Shown: positions 24,001-34,227 of the stretch, piece after piece
Numbering within the stretch: the first letter of the stretch is position 1
Layout of the letters: each line of letters begins with the position of its first letter
NCBI RefSeq assembly: GCF_900105755.1
Contig: NZ_FNTQ01000001.1
Location: forward strand, 310,001 to 374,000
Reading direction: 5' to 3'
Origin: Streptomyces sp. Ag109_O5-10
Lineage (GTDB): Bacteria; Actinomycetota; Actinomycetes; Streptomycetales; Streptomycetaceae
DNA length: 64,000 nt
Made by a program: the position numbers and the translations under genes
Notes under the pieces: generated by a model
Database searches by the model: none
What the model was told of the DNA's origin: nothing
What the model saw: only the letters and a program-made list of their open reading frames with translations

Positions 24001-25479
24001 ATGGCCGTTTCGAAGACGAACGATCGCGTCGGTACCGTCGAGACCCGTGGGATCGAACCGGTCCCCGACAGTGAACGGCGCGGTCACGCCGGCCAGATGT
24101 TCTGGACCTGGTTCGCCGCCAACATCAGCATCCTCGGGCTGCCGCTGGGTGCCACCCTGGTGGCGTTCCGCGGCCTGGACATCTGGCAGGCGGTCCTCGT
24201 GGCCGTTCTCGGATCCTTCGGGTCCTTCGCGCTCGTCGGCGCCCTGAGCCTGGCCGGCAAGAAGGGCGGCGCCCCGGCGCTCACCCTGTCCCGTGCGGTC
24301 TTCGGGCAGCGGGGCAACGCGGGGCCGACCCTGATCACCTGGCTGAGCCGGGTCGGCTGGGAGACCATCTCCACGACCACCGCGGCCTACGCGCTGCTGG
24401 CACTCCTCGACACCGCCTTCGGGGTCCGGCAGAACACCGCGCTCACCGTGGTCTGCCTGCTGGTCTTCATCGCCTGCACGCTCCTGATCAGCGGCCTGGG
24501 CCACGCCACCATCATGTGGATCAACAAGTGGGCCACGGTCGGCTTCGGCGTCCTGAACCTGGTCGTCATGGGCTTCCTGGTCTCGACCGTCGACTGGTCC
24601 AAGGTCCTCGACGCCCCGGCGGGGCCCACCAGCGCGGTGGTCGCCGGGGTGGGCTTCATCGCCTCCGGCACGGGCATCGGCTGGGCCAACGCCGGTGCGG
24701 ACTACGCCCGCTATCTGCCGCGCGCGATCCCGGGCCGGCGCCTCGTGGTGGCCTCGGCGTTCGGCGCGGGCATCCCGCTGGTGCTGCTGATCTCGCTCGG
24801 CTCGCTGCTCTCCGCGGGCGACCGGACACTCGCCGGCGCCTCCGACCCGGTCGCCGCGATCAACGCGATGCTGCCCTCCTGGATGGCGATCCCGTACCTG
24901 GTCGCGGCCTTCGGCGGGCTGCTGATGTCGAACCACCTCTCCACGTACTCGGCGGGGCTCACGATGATCACCCTCGGCCTGCGGGTGCCGCGCGCGTACG
25001 CGGTCGCGCTCGACGTCGTGCTGATGTTCGCGGGCGGTATCTACTTCATGCTGGTCGCCGACGATTTCTACGGGCCGTTCTCGACGTTCCTGACGCTGCT
25101 GGCCGTGCCCATCTCGGCCTGGATCGGAGTGATCGCGGTGGACTCGCTGCGCGGCCGCACCTACGACCCGCCGGCCCTGATGGACACCACCCGGTCCAGC
25201 GCCTACTGGTACTCGGCCGGCTTCCGGCTGCCCGCGGTCCTCGGCTGGGCGCTCGCCATCGTCGCCGGCCTGCTCTTCACCAAGGCCTCGACGAGCGCGG
25301 ACGACGTCTGGTTCGCGGGGCCGCTCAGCGACACCTGGTTCGGTGTCAACGGCCTCGGCTGGGCGGTGTCGATGGCCGTCGGCGCGGCGGTGTACGGCCT
25401 GTGCGGCAGGCGCGGCACGGCCACCCCGGGGGACAGCGGCGAACCCGTCGCCGCCCGCCTCCAGGGAGCCGGCCGGTGA
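24001..25479 (+). CDS. NCS1-family purine/pyrimidine permease
   Basis: A 492-residue, 12-helix permease of nucleobase:cation symport family 1 (cytosine/purine, uracil, thiamine, allantoin). The start RGIEPVPDSERRGHAGQMFW and the helix GLPLGATLVAFRGLDIWQAV are typical, as is GIGWANAGADYARYLPRAI in the middle. AAGGAGG lies seven bases before the ATG. It follows the ARH gene by 78 bp and overlaps the kinase gene by 4 bp, so all belong to one operon. It probably imports the nucleobase or nucleoside-like substrate that the two enzymes process. Confidence 0.9.
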   Translation: MAVSKTNDRVGTVETRGIEPVPDSERRGHAGQMFWTWFAANISILGLPLGATLVAFRGLDIWQAVLVAVLGSFGSFALVGALSLAGKKGGAPALTLSRAVFGQRGNAGPTLITWLSRVGWETISTTTAAYALLALLDTAFGVRQNTALTVVCLLVFIACTLLISGLGHATIMWINKWATVGFGVLNLVVMGFLVSTVDWSKVLDAPAGPTSAVVAGVGFIASGTGIGWANAGADYARYLPRAIPGRRLVVASAFGAGIPLVLLISLGSLLSAGDRTLAGASDPVAAINAMLPSWMAIPYLVAAFGGLLMSNHLSTYSAGLTMITLGLRVPRAYAVALDVVLMFAGGIYFMLVADDFYGPFSTFLTLLAVPISAWIGVIAVDSLRGRTYDPPALMDTTRSSAYWYSAGFRLPAVLGWALAIVAGLLFTKASTSADDVWFAGPLSDTWFGVNGLGWAVSMAVGAAVYGLCGRRGTATPGDSGEPVAARLQGAGR

Positions 25480-26429
25480 ACCGGCGGATCGTGCTCGCCG
25501 GGAACGTGATCGCCGACGTGGTGATCGAGATTCCCGCGCTGCCCGAACGTGGCGGCGACGTGCTGGGCACGCACAGCCGGACGACCACGGGCGGCGGTTT
25601 CAACACGCTGGTGGCCGCCCGCCGGCTGGGCGCGGAGGCCGTGTACGCCGGTCTGCACGGCACCGGACCGCACGGCGACCTGGTGCGCGCGGCACTGGCC
25701 GCCGAGGAGATCGGGACGCTGCTGCCCGCCCGCACCGACCGCGACACCGGCTTCACCGTGGCCCTGGTCGACTCCGGCGGCGAACGCACCTTCGTGACCA
25801 GCTTCGGGGCCGAGGCCACCCTGGCCCCGGCCGACCTGACGGCCGTGGGGGCCCAGCTGCGCCCCGACGACCTCGTCCAGCTCTCCGGGTACGGGCTGGC
25901 CCTGCCGGGCAACGGCCCGCTGCTGTCCGGGCTGACCGCCGTACTGCCCGCCGGCAGCACCCTCTGCCTCGATCCGGGACCGCTGGTCGCCGACATCCCC
26001 GAGCATGTCCTCGCCCCTGTTCTGGCCCGCACCGACTGGCTCAGCGCCAACGCCCGCGAGGCCCGCATCATGACCGGGCACGAGGATCCCCGTACCGCGG
26101 CGGCGGCCCTCGTGCGGCGGCTGTCCCCTGGGGCGGGAGTGCTCGTCCGGGCCGACAAGGACGGCTGCTGGCTGGCCGCCCCCGGGCGGTCGCCCGTGCA
26201 TGTACCGGGCTTCCCGGTCACCGCCGTGGACAGCAACGGCGCGGGCGACGCGCACGTCGGCGCGTTCCTCGCCCTGCTCGGCCAGGGGTTCGACCCGCTG
26301 ACGGCCGCGCACGGCGCCAACGCGGCGGCGGCCTTCGCGGTGACCCGGCGCGGTCCCGCCACGGCGCCCGACCGGGCGGAACTGGCCGCGTTCCTGGCCG
26401 ACGACCCGCTCGCCGCGCAACTCTCCTGA
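25476..26429 (+). CDS. PfkB-family carbohydrate/nucleoside kinase
   Basis: A 317-residue ribokinase-like protein. The N-terminal GNVIADVVIEIPALPERGGD, the TTGGGFNTLVAARRLGAE substrate loop and the C-terminal DSNGAGDAHVGAFLALL (anion hole and catalytic Asp near residue 257) are intact. Such enzymes phosphorylate ribose, nucleosides or related sugars with ATP. The GTG at 25476 overlaps the permease stop (GTGA). As last gene of the operon it could trap the sugar released by the ARH-fold hydrolase, or phosphorylate the imported nucleoside. Confidence 0.9.
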   Translation: MNRRIVLAGNVIADVVIEIPALPERGGDVLGTHSRTTTGGGFNTLVAARRLGAEAVYAGLHGTGPHGDLVRAALAAEEIGTLLPARTDRDTGFTVALVDSGGERTFVTSFGAEATLAPADLTAVGAQLRPDDLVQLSGYGLALPGNGPLLSGLTAVLPAGSTLCLDPGPLVADIPEHVLAPVLARTDWLSANAREARIMTGHEDPRTAAAALVRRLSPGAGVLVRADKDGCWLAAPGRSPVHVPGFPVTAVDSNGAGDAHVGAFLALLGQGFDPLTAAHGANAAAAFAVTRRGPATAPDRAELAAFLADDPLAAQLS

Positions 26430-26575
26430 TCCGTGGGGGACTTGACGAGACTCCGTGCCGTCACCGGGAAGACAGCCGTGCCACCGGTTCGTTGAACGCG
26501 AAGCCGCGTCCGGTGCGGCCGGCCGGGGCTCGTCGGCCAGGGCTTCTCTCTGCGAGGAAGAGCGGTGATCAGGCG

Positions 26576-27496
26576 ATGAAGGCGGTGCGGTTCCACGCGT
26601 ACGGCGGGATCGATGTGCTGCGGGTGGAGGAGGTCGAGCGGCCGGTGCCGGGTCCCGGGCAGGTGCTCGTCGAGGTCCGCGCGGCTGGGATCCAGCCCGG
26701 TGAGGTGATGATCCGCGAGGGTGCCCGGCACGGACGCTGGCCCGCTGTTTTCCCCTCCGGGCAGGGCAGCGACCTGGCCGGTGTCGTGGTCGCGGCCGGT
26801 CCCGAGGTGCGCGGCTTCGCGGTGGGCGACGAGGTCCTCGGATTCACTCACAACCGGGCGAGCCACGCGGAGTACGTCGTGGCCGAGGACGTCAATCTGG
26901 TGTCCCGTCCGGAGGGACTGCCGTGGGAGGTGGCCGGGTCGCTGTACGTGGCCGGCACCACCGCGTACGCGACCGTGTTCGCGGTCGACCCCAGGCCGGC
27001 GGAGACCGTCGTGGTCTCCGGCGCGGCCGGTGGCGTCGGGGCACTCGCCGTACAGCTCGCGCGACGGCGCGGCGCGAAAGTCGTCGGGCTGGCGAGCGAG
27101 GCGAACCACGCCTGGCTGACGGCCCACGGCGTCGTGCCGGTGGTGTACGGGCAGGGGGCGGCCGACCGGATCCGCGAGGCCGCCGGGGGCGGGGGCGTCG
27201 ACGCGTTCATCGACACCTTCGGCGACGGTTACGTGGACATGGCCGTGGAGCTGGGGGTGCGGCCCGAACGGATCAACACCATCCGGGACTGGCCGGCCGC
27301 GGCCCGGGTCGGCGCCCGGACCTACGGGGAGGGGTCGGCCGCGTCCGCGGTCGTGGTCGGCGAGCTCGCACGGCTCGCCGCCCGGGGCGAGCTGGACGTG
27401 CCGATCGCCCGCGTCTACCCGCTGGAGCAGGTGCGGGAGGCGTTCCGTGACCTGGAACGCCAGCACGCCCGGGGCAAGATCGTGCTCCGGCCGTAG
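26576..27496 (+). CDS. NADP-dependent quinone oxidoreductase (zinc-independent MDR family)
   Basis: A 306-residue medium-chain dehydrogenase/reductase. It has the GroES-like N-terminus (MKAVRFHAYGGIDVLRVEEV, PGPGQVLVEVRAAGIQPGEV) and the Rossmann motif SGAAGGVGALAVQLARRRGA, but lacks the catalytic and structural zinc ligands, so it belongs with quinone reductases. It reduces quinones or enones with NADPH in the cytoplasm. The ATG at 26576 is the family start; a GAGGAAGAG about 16 bases upstream is a rather distant ribosome site. The open frame further left belongs to shadow reading of the kinase gene. Confidence 0.9.
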   Translation: MKAVRFHAYGGIDVLRVEEVERPVPGPGQVLVEVRAAGIQPGEVMIREGARHGRWPAVFPSGQGSDLAGVVVAAGPEVRGFAVGDEVLGFTHNRASHAEYVVAEDVNLVSRPEGLPWEVAGSLYVAGTTAYATVFAVDPRPAETVVVSGAAGGVGALAVQLARRRGAKVVGLASEANHAWLTAHGVVPVVYGQGAADRIREAAGGGGVDAFIDTFGDGYVDMAVELGVRPERINTIRDWPAAARVGARTYGEGSAASAVVVGELARLAARGELDVPIARVYPLEQVREAFRDLERQHARGKIVLRP

Positions 27497-27562
27497 CGCC
27501 CGGTCCGCGGCGGCGGACGCTCCGGGGCTGAGCGGGCCGGGCGCAGCAGGCATGCTGGAACC

Positions 27563-28420
27563 ATGATGGTGCTCGCCGTGCTCTTCGCCGTCCTGGGTGC
27601 CGTCAGCAACGCGGCGGGCACGGCTTTCCAGCGCAAGGCCGCGTCCACCGTGCCCGGCCGGAGCGGACTGCGCCTGCTGCTGGTGCTCATGCGGCGGCCG
27701 GCCTGGGCGGTCGGTATCGCCGGAGTGGCGGGGGCCGCGGTCTTCCAGGCGCTCGCCCTGGTCAACGGGCCCATGGCGCTGGTCCAGCCGCTGTTCATGC
27801 TGGAGTTGCCGTGCGCACTGCTGATCGCCGTGCCGCTGATGCATCGCAGGCCGAGTCCTGAGGGATGGCGGACGATCGCCGTGGTGGTGGCCGGACTGGC
27901 CCTGCTGCTCGCGTCGGCCGCCCCGTCCGGCGGCCGGCAGCAGGCGTCCATGCAGCGCTGGGTCCCGGTCCTCGCTCTCGCCCTCGGCGCCATCGGCGTC
28001 ACCGTGCTGCTCGTACGGTCCTCGTCGTCGCCGCTGTTCCGCGCGGCGGCCCTGGCCACGGGGGCCGCGATCGGCAACGCGCTGACCGCGGCGCTCATGA
28101 AGTCGGCCACCGGACGCCTCGCCGACGACGGCCTGGCCGCTTTTCTCAGCGCCTGGCAGACCTACGGCTTCGCGCTCACCGGGATCGCGGCGCTGCTGCT
28201 CCTGGAGAACGCGCTGCAGGCCGGTCCCCTCGTCGCCTCCCAGCCCGCGCTGACCATCGGCGACGCCGCGGTGAGCCTGCTCCTCGGCGTCACCCTCTTC
28301 GACGAGTCGGTCCGCACCGGATGGTGGCTGCTGCCCGAGGTGGCCGGGGCCGGTCTGATCCTGTGGGGCGTGACCCGGCTGACCCGCGTCGTACCCCACC
28401 TCGTCGACGTCATGCGGTGA
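27563..28420 (+). CDS. DMT-superfamily (EamA/NIPA-like) transporter
   Basis: A 285-residue protein with about nine hydrophobic helices, starting VLAVLFAVLGAVSNAAGTAF and carrying FQRKAAS after the first helix and QPLFMLELPCALLIAVPL in the third and fourth. This is the actinobacterial DMT/NIPA-like pattern. The substrate is unknown. It begins 66 bp after the quinone reductase and may be co-transcribed with it. Confidence 0.82.
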   Translation: MMVLAVLFAVLGAVSNAAGTAFQRKAASTVPGRSGLRLLLVLMRRPAWAVGIAGVAGAAVFQALALVNGPMALVQPLFMLELPCALLIAVPLMHRRPSPEGWRTIAVVVAGLALLLASAAPSGGRQQASMQRWVPVLALALGAIGVTVLLVRSSSSPLFRAAALATGAAIGNALTAALMKSATGRLADDGLAAFLSAWQTYGFALTGIAALLLLENALQAGPLVASQPALTIGDAAVSLLLGVTLFDESVRTGWWLLPEVAGAGLILWGVTRLTRVVPHLVDVMR

Positions 28421-28650
28421 GGGGCGGGACGGTACGTCCGACGGCCGGCCGCGCCTGCGACACCGGGCGGCTCGCGGCAGATCGGTGGCTGTTGCACGGG
28501 CCGCTGTCCGGGACGCCGACGACCGGTGCGATGATCATAGGGTGGGGCTGGAAGAACTCGTTCGGCGCCGGACGCGCCGACCCGTCACGCCGTGATCCGG
28601 CGTCCCTGACCACCGAGTAGACCTTCCAGATCCCCGGAAAGGGAAACACC

Positions 28651-29088
28651 GTGTCCGTGTTCCAGCGCATCCTGGTCGCCGTCGATCCCAGCCCCGCCCG
28701 CCACTCCGCCGTGCGGCTGGCCGGCGAGCTGGCCCGGCTGACGAACGCCGAGGTCCGCGTCGTACACGTCATCGCCTCCGCCGCCTCCGTCACCGCGATC
28801 ATGCCCCTGGAGGAGGACGCCGAGGCCAAGGCAGTCCTCGACGAGGCTCTGACGGCCCTGCGCGAACAGGGCGTCAAGGCCGGGGGAACCCTCGTCAGGG
28901 GGCTGACCACCCAGGTCGCGACCACCATCGCCGACACCGCCGAGGAGTTCGCGGCCGACCTCATCGTGCTGAGCCCCCACCACCGGAGCGCCGTCGAGGC
29001 GCTGTTCGACCCGCGGGTCAGCGACGCCGTGGCGCACCGCACCAACACGGCGATCCTGCTGGCGCCGGAGGGCCACGAGGAGGCCTGA
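28651..29088 (+). CDS. Universal stress protein, non-canonical nucleotide loop
   Basis: A 145-residue single-domain UspA protein (FQRILVAVDPSPARHSAVRLA ... EEFAADLIVLSPHHRSAVEA ... RTNTAILLAPEG). The usual ATP-binding G-2x-G-9x-G(S/T) loop is replaced by SPHHRSAVEALFDPRVSDAV, so it probably does not bind ATP in the standard way. The GTG at 28651 follows GGAAAGGG. The 230-bp upstream gap holds TAGGGT-like -10 sequence at about 28537. A long terminator follows at 29107. Confidence 0.88.
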   Translation: MSVFQRILVAVDPSPARHSAVRLAGELARLTNAEVRVVHVIASAASVTAIMPLEEDAEAKAVLDEALTALREQGVKAGGTLVRGLTTQVATTIADTAEEFAADLIVLSPHHRSAVEALFDPRVSDAVAHRTNTAILLAPEGHEEA

Positions 29089-29106
29089 CCGGCCGCACCG
29101 GCCATC

Positions 29107-29160
29107 GCGCCCCCGGGGGCCCGCCGCGGATTCGTCGTCCGTGACGGGCCCCCGGGGCGC
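29107..29160. terminator. GC-rich terminator between USP and MarR
   Basis: A 16-bp stem with one bulged C (GCGCCCC...GGGCCCG pairing with CGGGCCCCCGGGGCGC) around a 21-base loop. It lies between two convergent genes (USP rightward, MarR leftward), so it can end both transcripts. Confidence 0.7.
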
Positions 29161-29229
29161 TGGAGGTGCCGCGACACGCCGGCTGCCGTCTGCGGGGCCG
29201 TTGTGGCGGTCGCGCATCCCGGCGCCGGG

Positions 29230-29736
29230 CTAGCGGCGGCGCCAGGGAAGTGCCTCCTGTTCGTCGGTGTCGGCGTCGATGCGCTGAAGGGCCGCGTTGA
29301 CGGCCTCGCCGATGGCGGCGAACTGGGTGACCTGCTCGGGGGTGAGGGCGTCGAAGACGGCTCGGCGTACCGCCTCGACATGGCCGGGAGCCGCACGCTC
29401 CAGGAGGCTCATGCCGGCCGGGGTGAGGACCGCGTGCTGGTTACGGCGGTTGACGGGGTCCTCGCGGCGGTCGACGTAGCCGGCCTCCTGGAGGCGGGTC
29501 ACGGCGTGGGTGAGCCGGCTTCTGGTGATCTTCAGCCGTTCGGCCAGCTCGGACATGGTCAGGCTGTGGTCCTCGACCGAGGACAGGTTGGCGAGGAGGG
29601 AGTAGTCGGCGTGGGTCATCCCCGCGTCGCGCCGCAGCTGGCGGTTCAGGTGGTCGGACAGGTGCGTGGAGAACTGGACGTAGGCGAGCCACGCCCGTCG
29701 TTCCTCGGGGTTCAGCCAGCGTGGCGTCGTGGTCAT
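29230..29736 (-). CDS. MarR-family transcriptional regulator
   Basis: A 168-residue MarR protein with HTH LTMSELAERLKITRSRLTHA and wing RREDPVNRRNQHAVLTPAG. It resembles the MarR at 9638-10132 along its whole length. The palindrome at 29758-29773 lies 22 bp before its start. The gene follows the UvrA-like ABC gene in the same direction (56 bp apart), so it probably controls that resistance-type protein; an identical decamer at the uvrA-like start codon supports this. Confidence 0.9.
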   Translation of the reverse strand: MTTTPRWLNPEERRAWLAYVQFSTHLSDHLNRQLRRDAGMTHADYSLLANLSSVEDHSLTMSELAERLKITRSRLTHAVTRLQEAGYVDRREDPVNRRNQHAVLTPAGMSLLERAAPGHVEAVRRAVFDALTPEQVTQFAAIGEAVNAALQRIDADTDEQEALPWRRR

Positions 29737-29757
29737 GGGCGCAGCCTAACCAGTGAC

Positions 29758-29773
29758 GTTTGAATGCTCAAAC
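29758..29773. promoter_or_regulatory. MarR operator GTTTGA-N4-TCAAAC
   Basis: Perfect 6-bp arms around ATGC, 22 bp upstream of the MarR start and beyond the stop of the UvrA-like gene. It fits the TTGAA-N2-TTCAA pattern of the other MarR sites with one mismatch. The decamer ATGCTCAAAC (29764-29773) recurs exactly at 32176-32185, over the start codon of the UvrA-like gene. Confidence 0.6.
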
Positions 29774-29792
29774 CTCCGTGGACGGCGCCGGT

Positions 29793-32177
<2,385 letters not shown>

Positions 32178-32895
32178 GCTCAAACCCGTCTCCGTCTGCT
32201 GCGCGGGGTCCTTGGTCGATCGCCGCCACGCTAGCCGGGATCGGAAGCCTAACGCTTCTCCATTCCTGACCGGCTCCCGTCTGCCATCAGCCGAACCAGT
32301 GGGTGAGCGCCGTTTCGAGGGGGGATGCCGTCGGCGGTGGACCACTGAGGATGACCTTCGCCAGGGAGAGCCCGGCGACACGGCTCACCCGGTACACGCC
32401 CCACGGGATCGAGGGGTGACCGAGGCACTGCGGGAGGCCGGCGCCGATCCGCCGGCCGCGCGTCTCACGGCGGCCCAGGTGTCGTGGAGCAGCGGCAACC
32501 GGCCGGCATGAACCGCCAGGCCCTGGCGGACGGCGCGGCCGCCGCGGCCGCTACCCGCGGGCCGTCCCGGCGGCCCGCCCGGCCTACGACCTCCTCCGCG
32601 ACGGCCTGGGCTCCCGGCTCGACGGCGCACGGCGGTCCCGACGTCGCCCGTCACCCGGCGGAGCCGATGACGCGGGCGGACGGGCCCGCCGTGCTCGGCT
32701 ACGAAGATTTTGCGTTCTCGCGGTACGCCCATGAACCGGCCCCCACCTGCTGCGAGTCCGCAATGTCCGCCTGTACACCCCGCAGGTGGCGGTGAGTTCA
32801 CCCGGCTCCCCTTCCTCGGCAGTCTACGCGCGTGGTGTCATGCCCACGCTCACCCACCCCCCACGTGAGCGTCTACTCGACTAGGAGTCACGCAC
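32178..32895. other. 718-bp stretch without a supported gene
   Basis: Both strands are open for up to about 140 codons, but the peptides are Arg/Gly/Pro-rich with no family signature or ribosome site. GTG at 32416 to TGA at 32511 could encode about 31 residues (VTEALREAGADPPAARLTAA ...) but I do not recognise it. The right end holds the leader and TAGGAG ribosome site of the phospholipase D-like gene. Confidence 0.5.
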
Positions 32896-33888
32896 ATGCT
32901 GTCGAAGCTTCTCGTTCGCGCGGGTGCCGCCCTCGCGGCCACTGCGGCCGTGGTCGCCACCGCGGTCCCCGCGAGCGCCGCGAGCTACTCCGCGTTCGCC
33001 TTCTCGCTCAGCAGCGGCGAGCCCACGATCTACGGCTTCATCAACTCGGCCACCAGCTCGCTCGACATGACGATGTACGAACTGGAGGACACCACGGCCG
33101 TCAACGACCTCATAGCCCTGAAGAACAAGGGCGTCACCGTGCGGGTCGTCCTGGATCAGGCACACAAGAGCGCCGACAACTCCGCCTACACCTCCCTCAC
33201 GAACGCGGGCGTGGGTGTGGTGTGGTCGCCGTCCAGCTTCGTCTACACGCACCAGAAGACCATCACGGTCGACGGCGCCAAGTCGCTCGTGCTGACCGGC
33301 AACCTGACCTCCCAGTACTACTCGACCGGCCGGGACTACGGGGTCTTCACCGACGACACCCGGGACGTCGCGGCGATCGAGAAGGTCTTCAACGCCGACT
33401 ACGCCGGCACCTCCGTCACCCCCACCGACGGCGACCACCTGCTCTGGTCCCCCACCGACTCGCGCAGCCGCCTGCTGACCGTGGTCAACGCCGCGACCAG
33501 GACGCTCGACGTCGAGGAACTGGAGTTCAGCGACAGCACGGTGGTCAACGCCATCGTCGCCAGAGCCAAGGCGGGCGTGAAGGTGCGGGTCGTCCTGGAG
33601 ACACCGGGCGACTACTCCAGCGAGGTCTCCTCGATCAAGGCCGCGGGCGGCACGGTCGTCGGCTACTCCGACCCCAACGGGTTCTACATCCACGCCAAGG
33701 CCATGGTCGCCGACTACGGCCTGTCCACCCAGGAGGTGGAGGCCGGCTCCATGAACGTCAGCAGCAACTCCCTGTCCAACAACCGTGAGCTGGGCATCAT
33801 CCTCACGGGCACCGGGGTGGCGCAGTCGGTGGCCACGACCGTCGAGACCACGTTCAACAGCGACTACGCGGGCGGCACCGCCGCGTAG
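32896..33888 (+). CDS. Secreted phospholipase D-like (HKD) protein
   Basis: A 330-residue exported protein with a signal peptide (Arg, hydrophobic core, cleavage after VPASA near residue 29). It has two HxKx4D motifs, HQKTITVDG with following TGNLTSQYYST, and HAKAMVADYG with GSMNVSSNSLSNNRELG, so both half-sites of the phospholipase D active site are present. Such enzymes cleave phosphodiester bonds in lipids or nucleic acids. TAGGAG precedes the ATG. A hairpin at 33901 ends the transcript. Confidence 0.9.
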   Translation: MLSKLLVRAGAALAATAAVVATAVPASAASYSAFAFSLSSGEPTIYGFINSATSSLDMTMYELEDTTAVNDLIALKNKGVTVRVVLDQAHKSADNSAYTSLTNAGVGVVWSPSSFVYTHQKTITVDGAKSLVLTGNLTSQYYSTGRDYGVFTDDTRDVAAIEKVFNADYAGTSVTPTDGDHLLWSPTDSRSRLLTVVNAATRTLDVEELEFSDSTVVNAIVARAKAGVKVRVVLETPGDYSSEVSSIKAAGGTVVGYSDPNGFYIHAKAMVADYGLSTQEVEAGSMNVSSNSLSNNRELGIILTGTGVAQSVATTVETTFNSDYAGGTAA

Positions 33889-33900
33889 GGATCCGGTCGA

Positions 33901-33928
33901 GCCGGGCAGCGGCCGACCGCTGCCCGGC
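33901..33928 (+). terminator. Intrinsic terminator after the phospholipase D-like gene
   Basis: GCCGGGCAGCGG and CCGCTGCCCGGC form a perfect 12-bp stem around a CCGA loop, 12 bp past the stop codon. Rightward of it, 33929-34227 contains no supported gene, only the leader of the NAD synthetase gene. Confidence 0.75.
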
Positions 33929-34227
33929 GGCTGGCCGGCCCACGAGGCGGAGCGGACGTTCCACCGCGTCGCGGCAGAGACCGAGGCCCCGGCCCGCCGG
34001 ACAGCCGCGGTCCTGGTGGAGGCCATGCCCCTGTGAGCCCGCCGTGCGCGGCGACCCTGCCTGCGGCCCGCGCAGAATCCCTGACCAGCCCGGATCGCGC
34101 GGCGATCTATGCTGCTGGGGGCAGGAGGTTCGCCGGACGTCGAAGGAGAGAGTGCCCGGGTACGGCGACACTCCCTGTCCGGCATCCGCACCGTGTCCGT
34201 CCCGCCCGCTCTCCCGAGGAAACCCCG

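Noticed and set aside
26430..26575. Fusion of PfkB kinase and quinone reductase in one frame
   Set aside because: A long frame spans both, but it is out of frame with the kinase; each protein has its own start and family-length sequence.
32385..32801. Leftward 138-codon open frame between UvrA-like and phospholipase D-like genes
   Set aside because: Composition is typical of an antisense frame in GC-rich DNA; no motif and no ribosome site.
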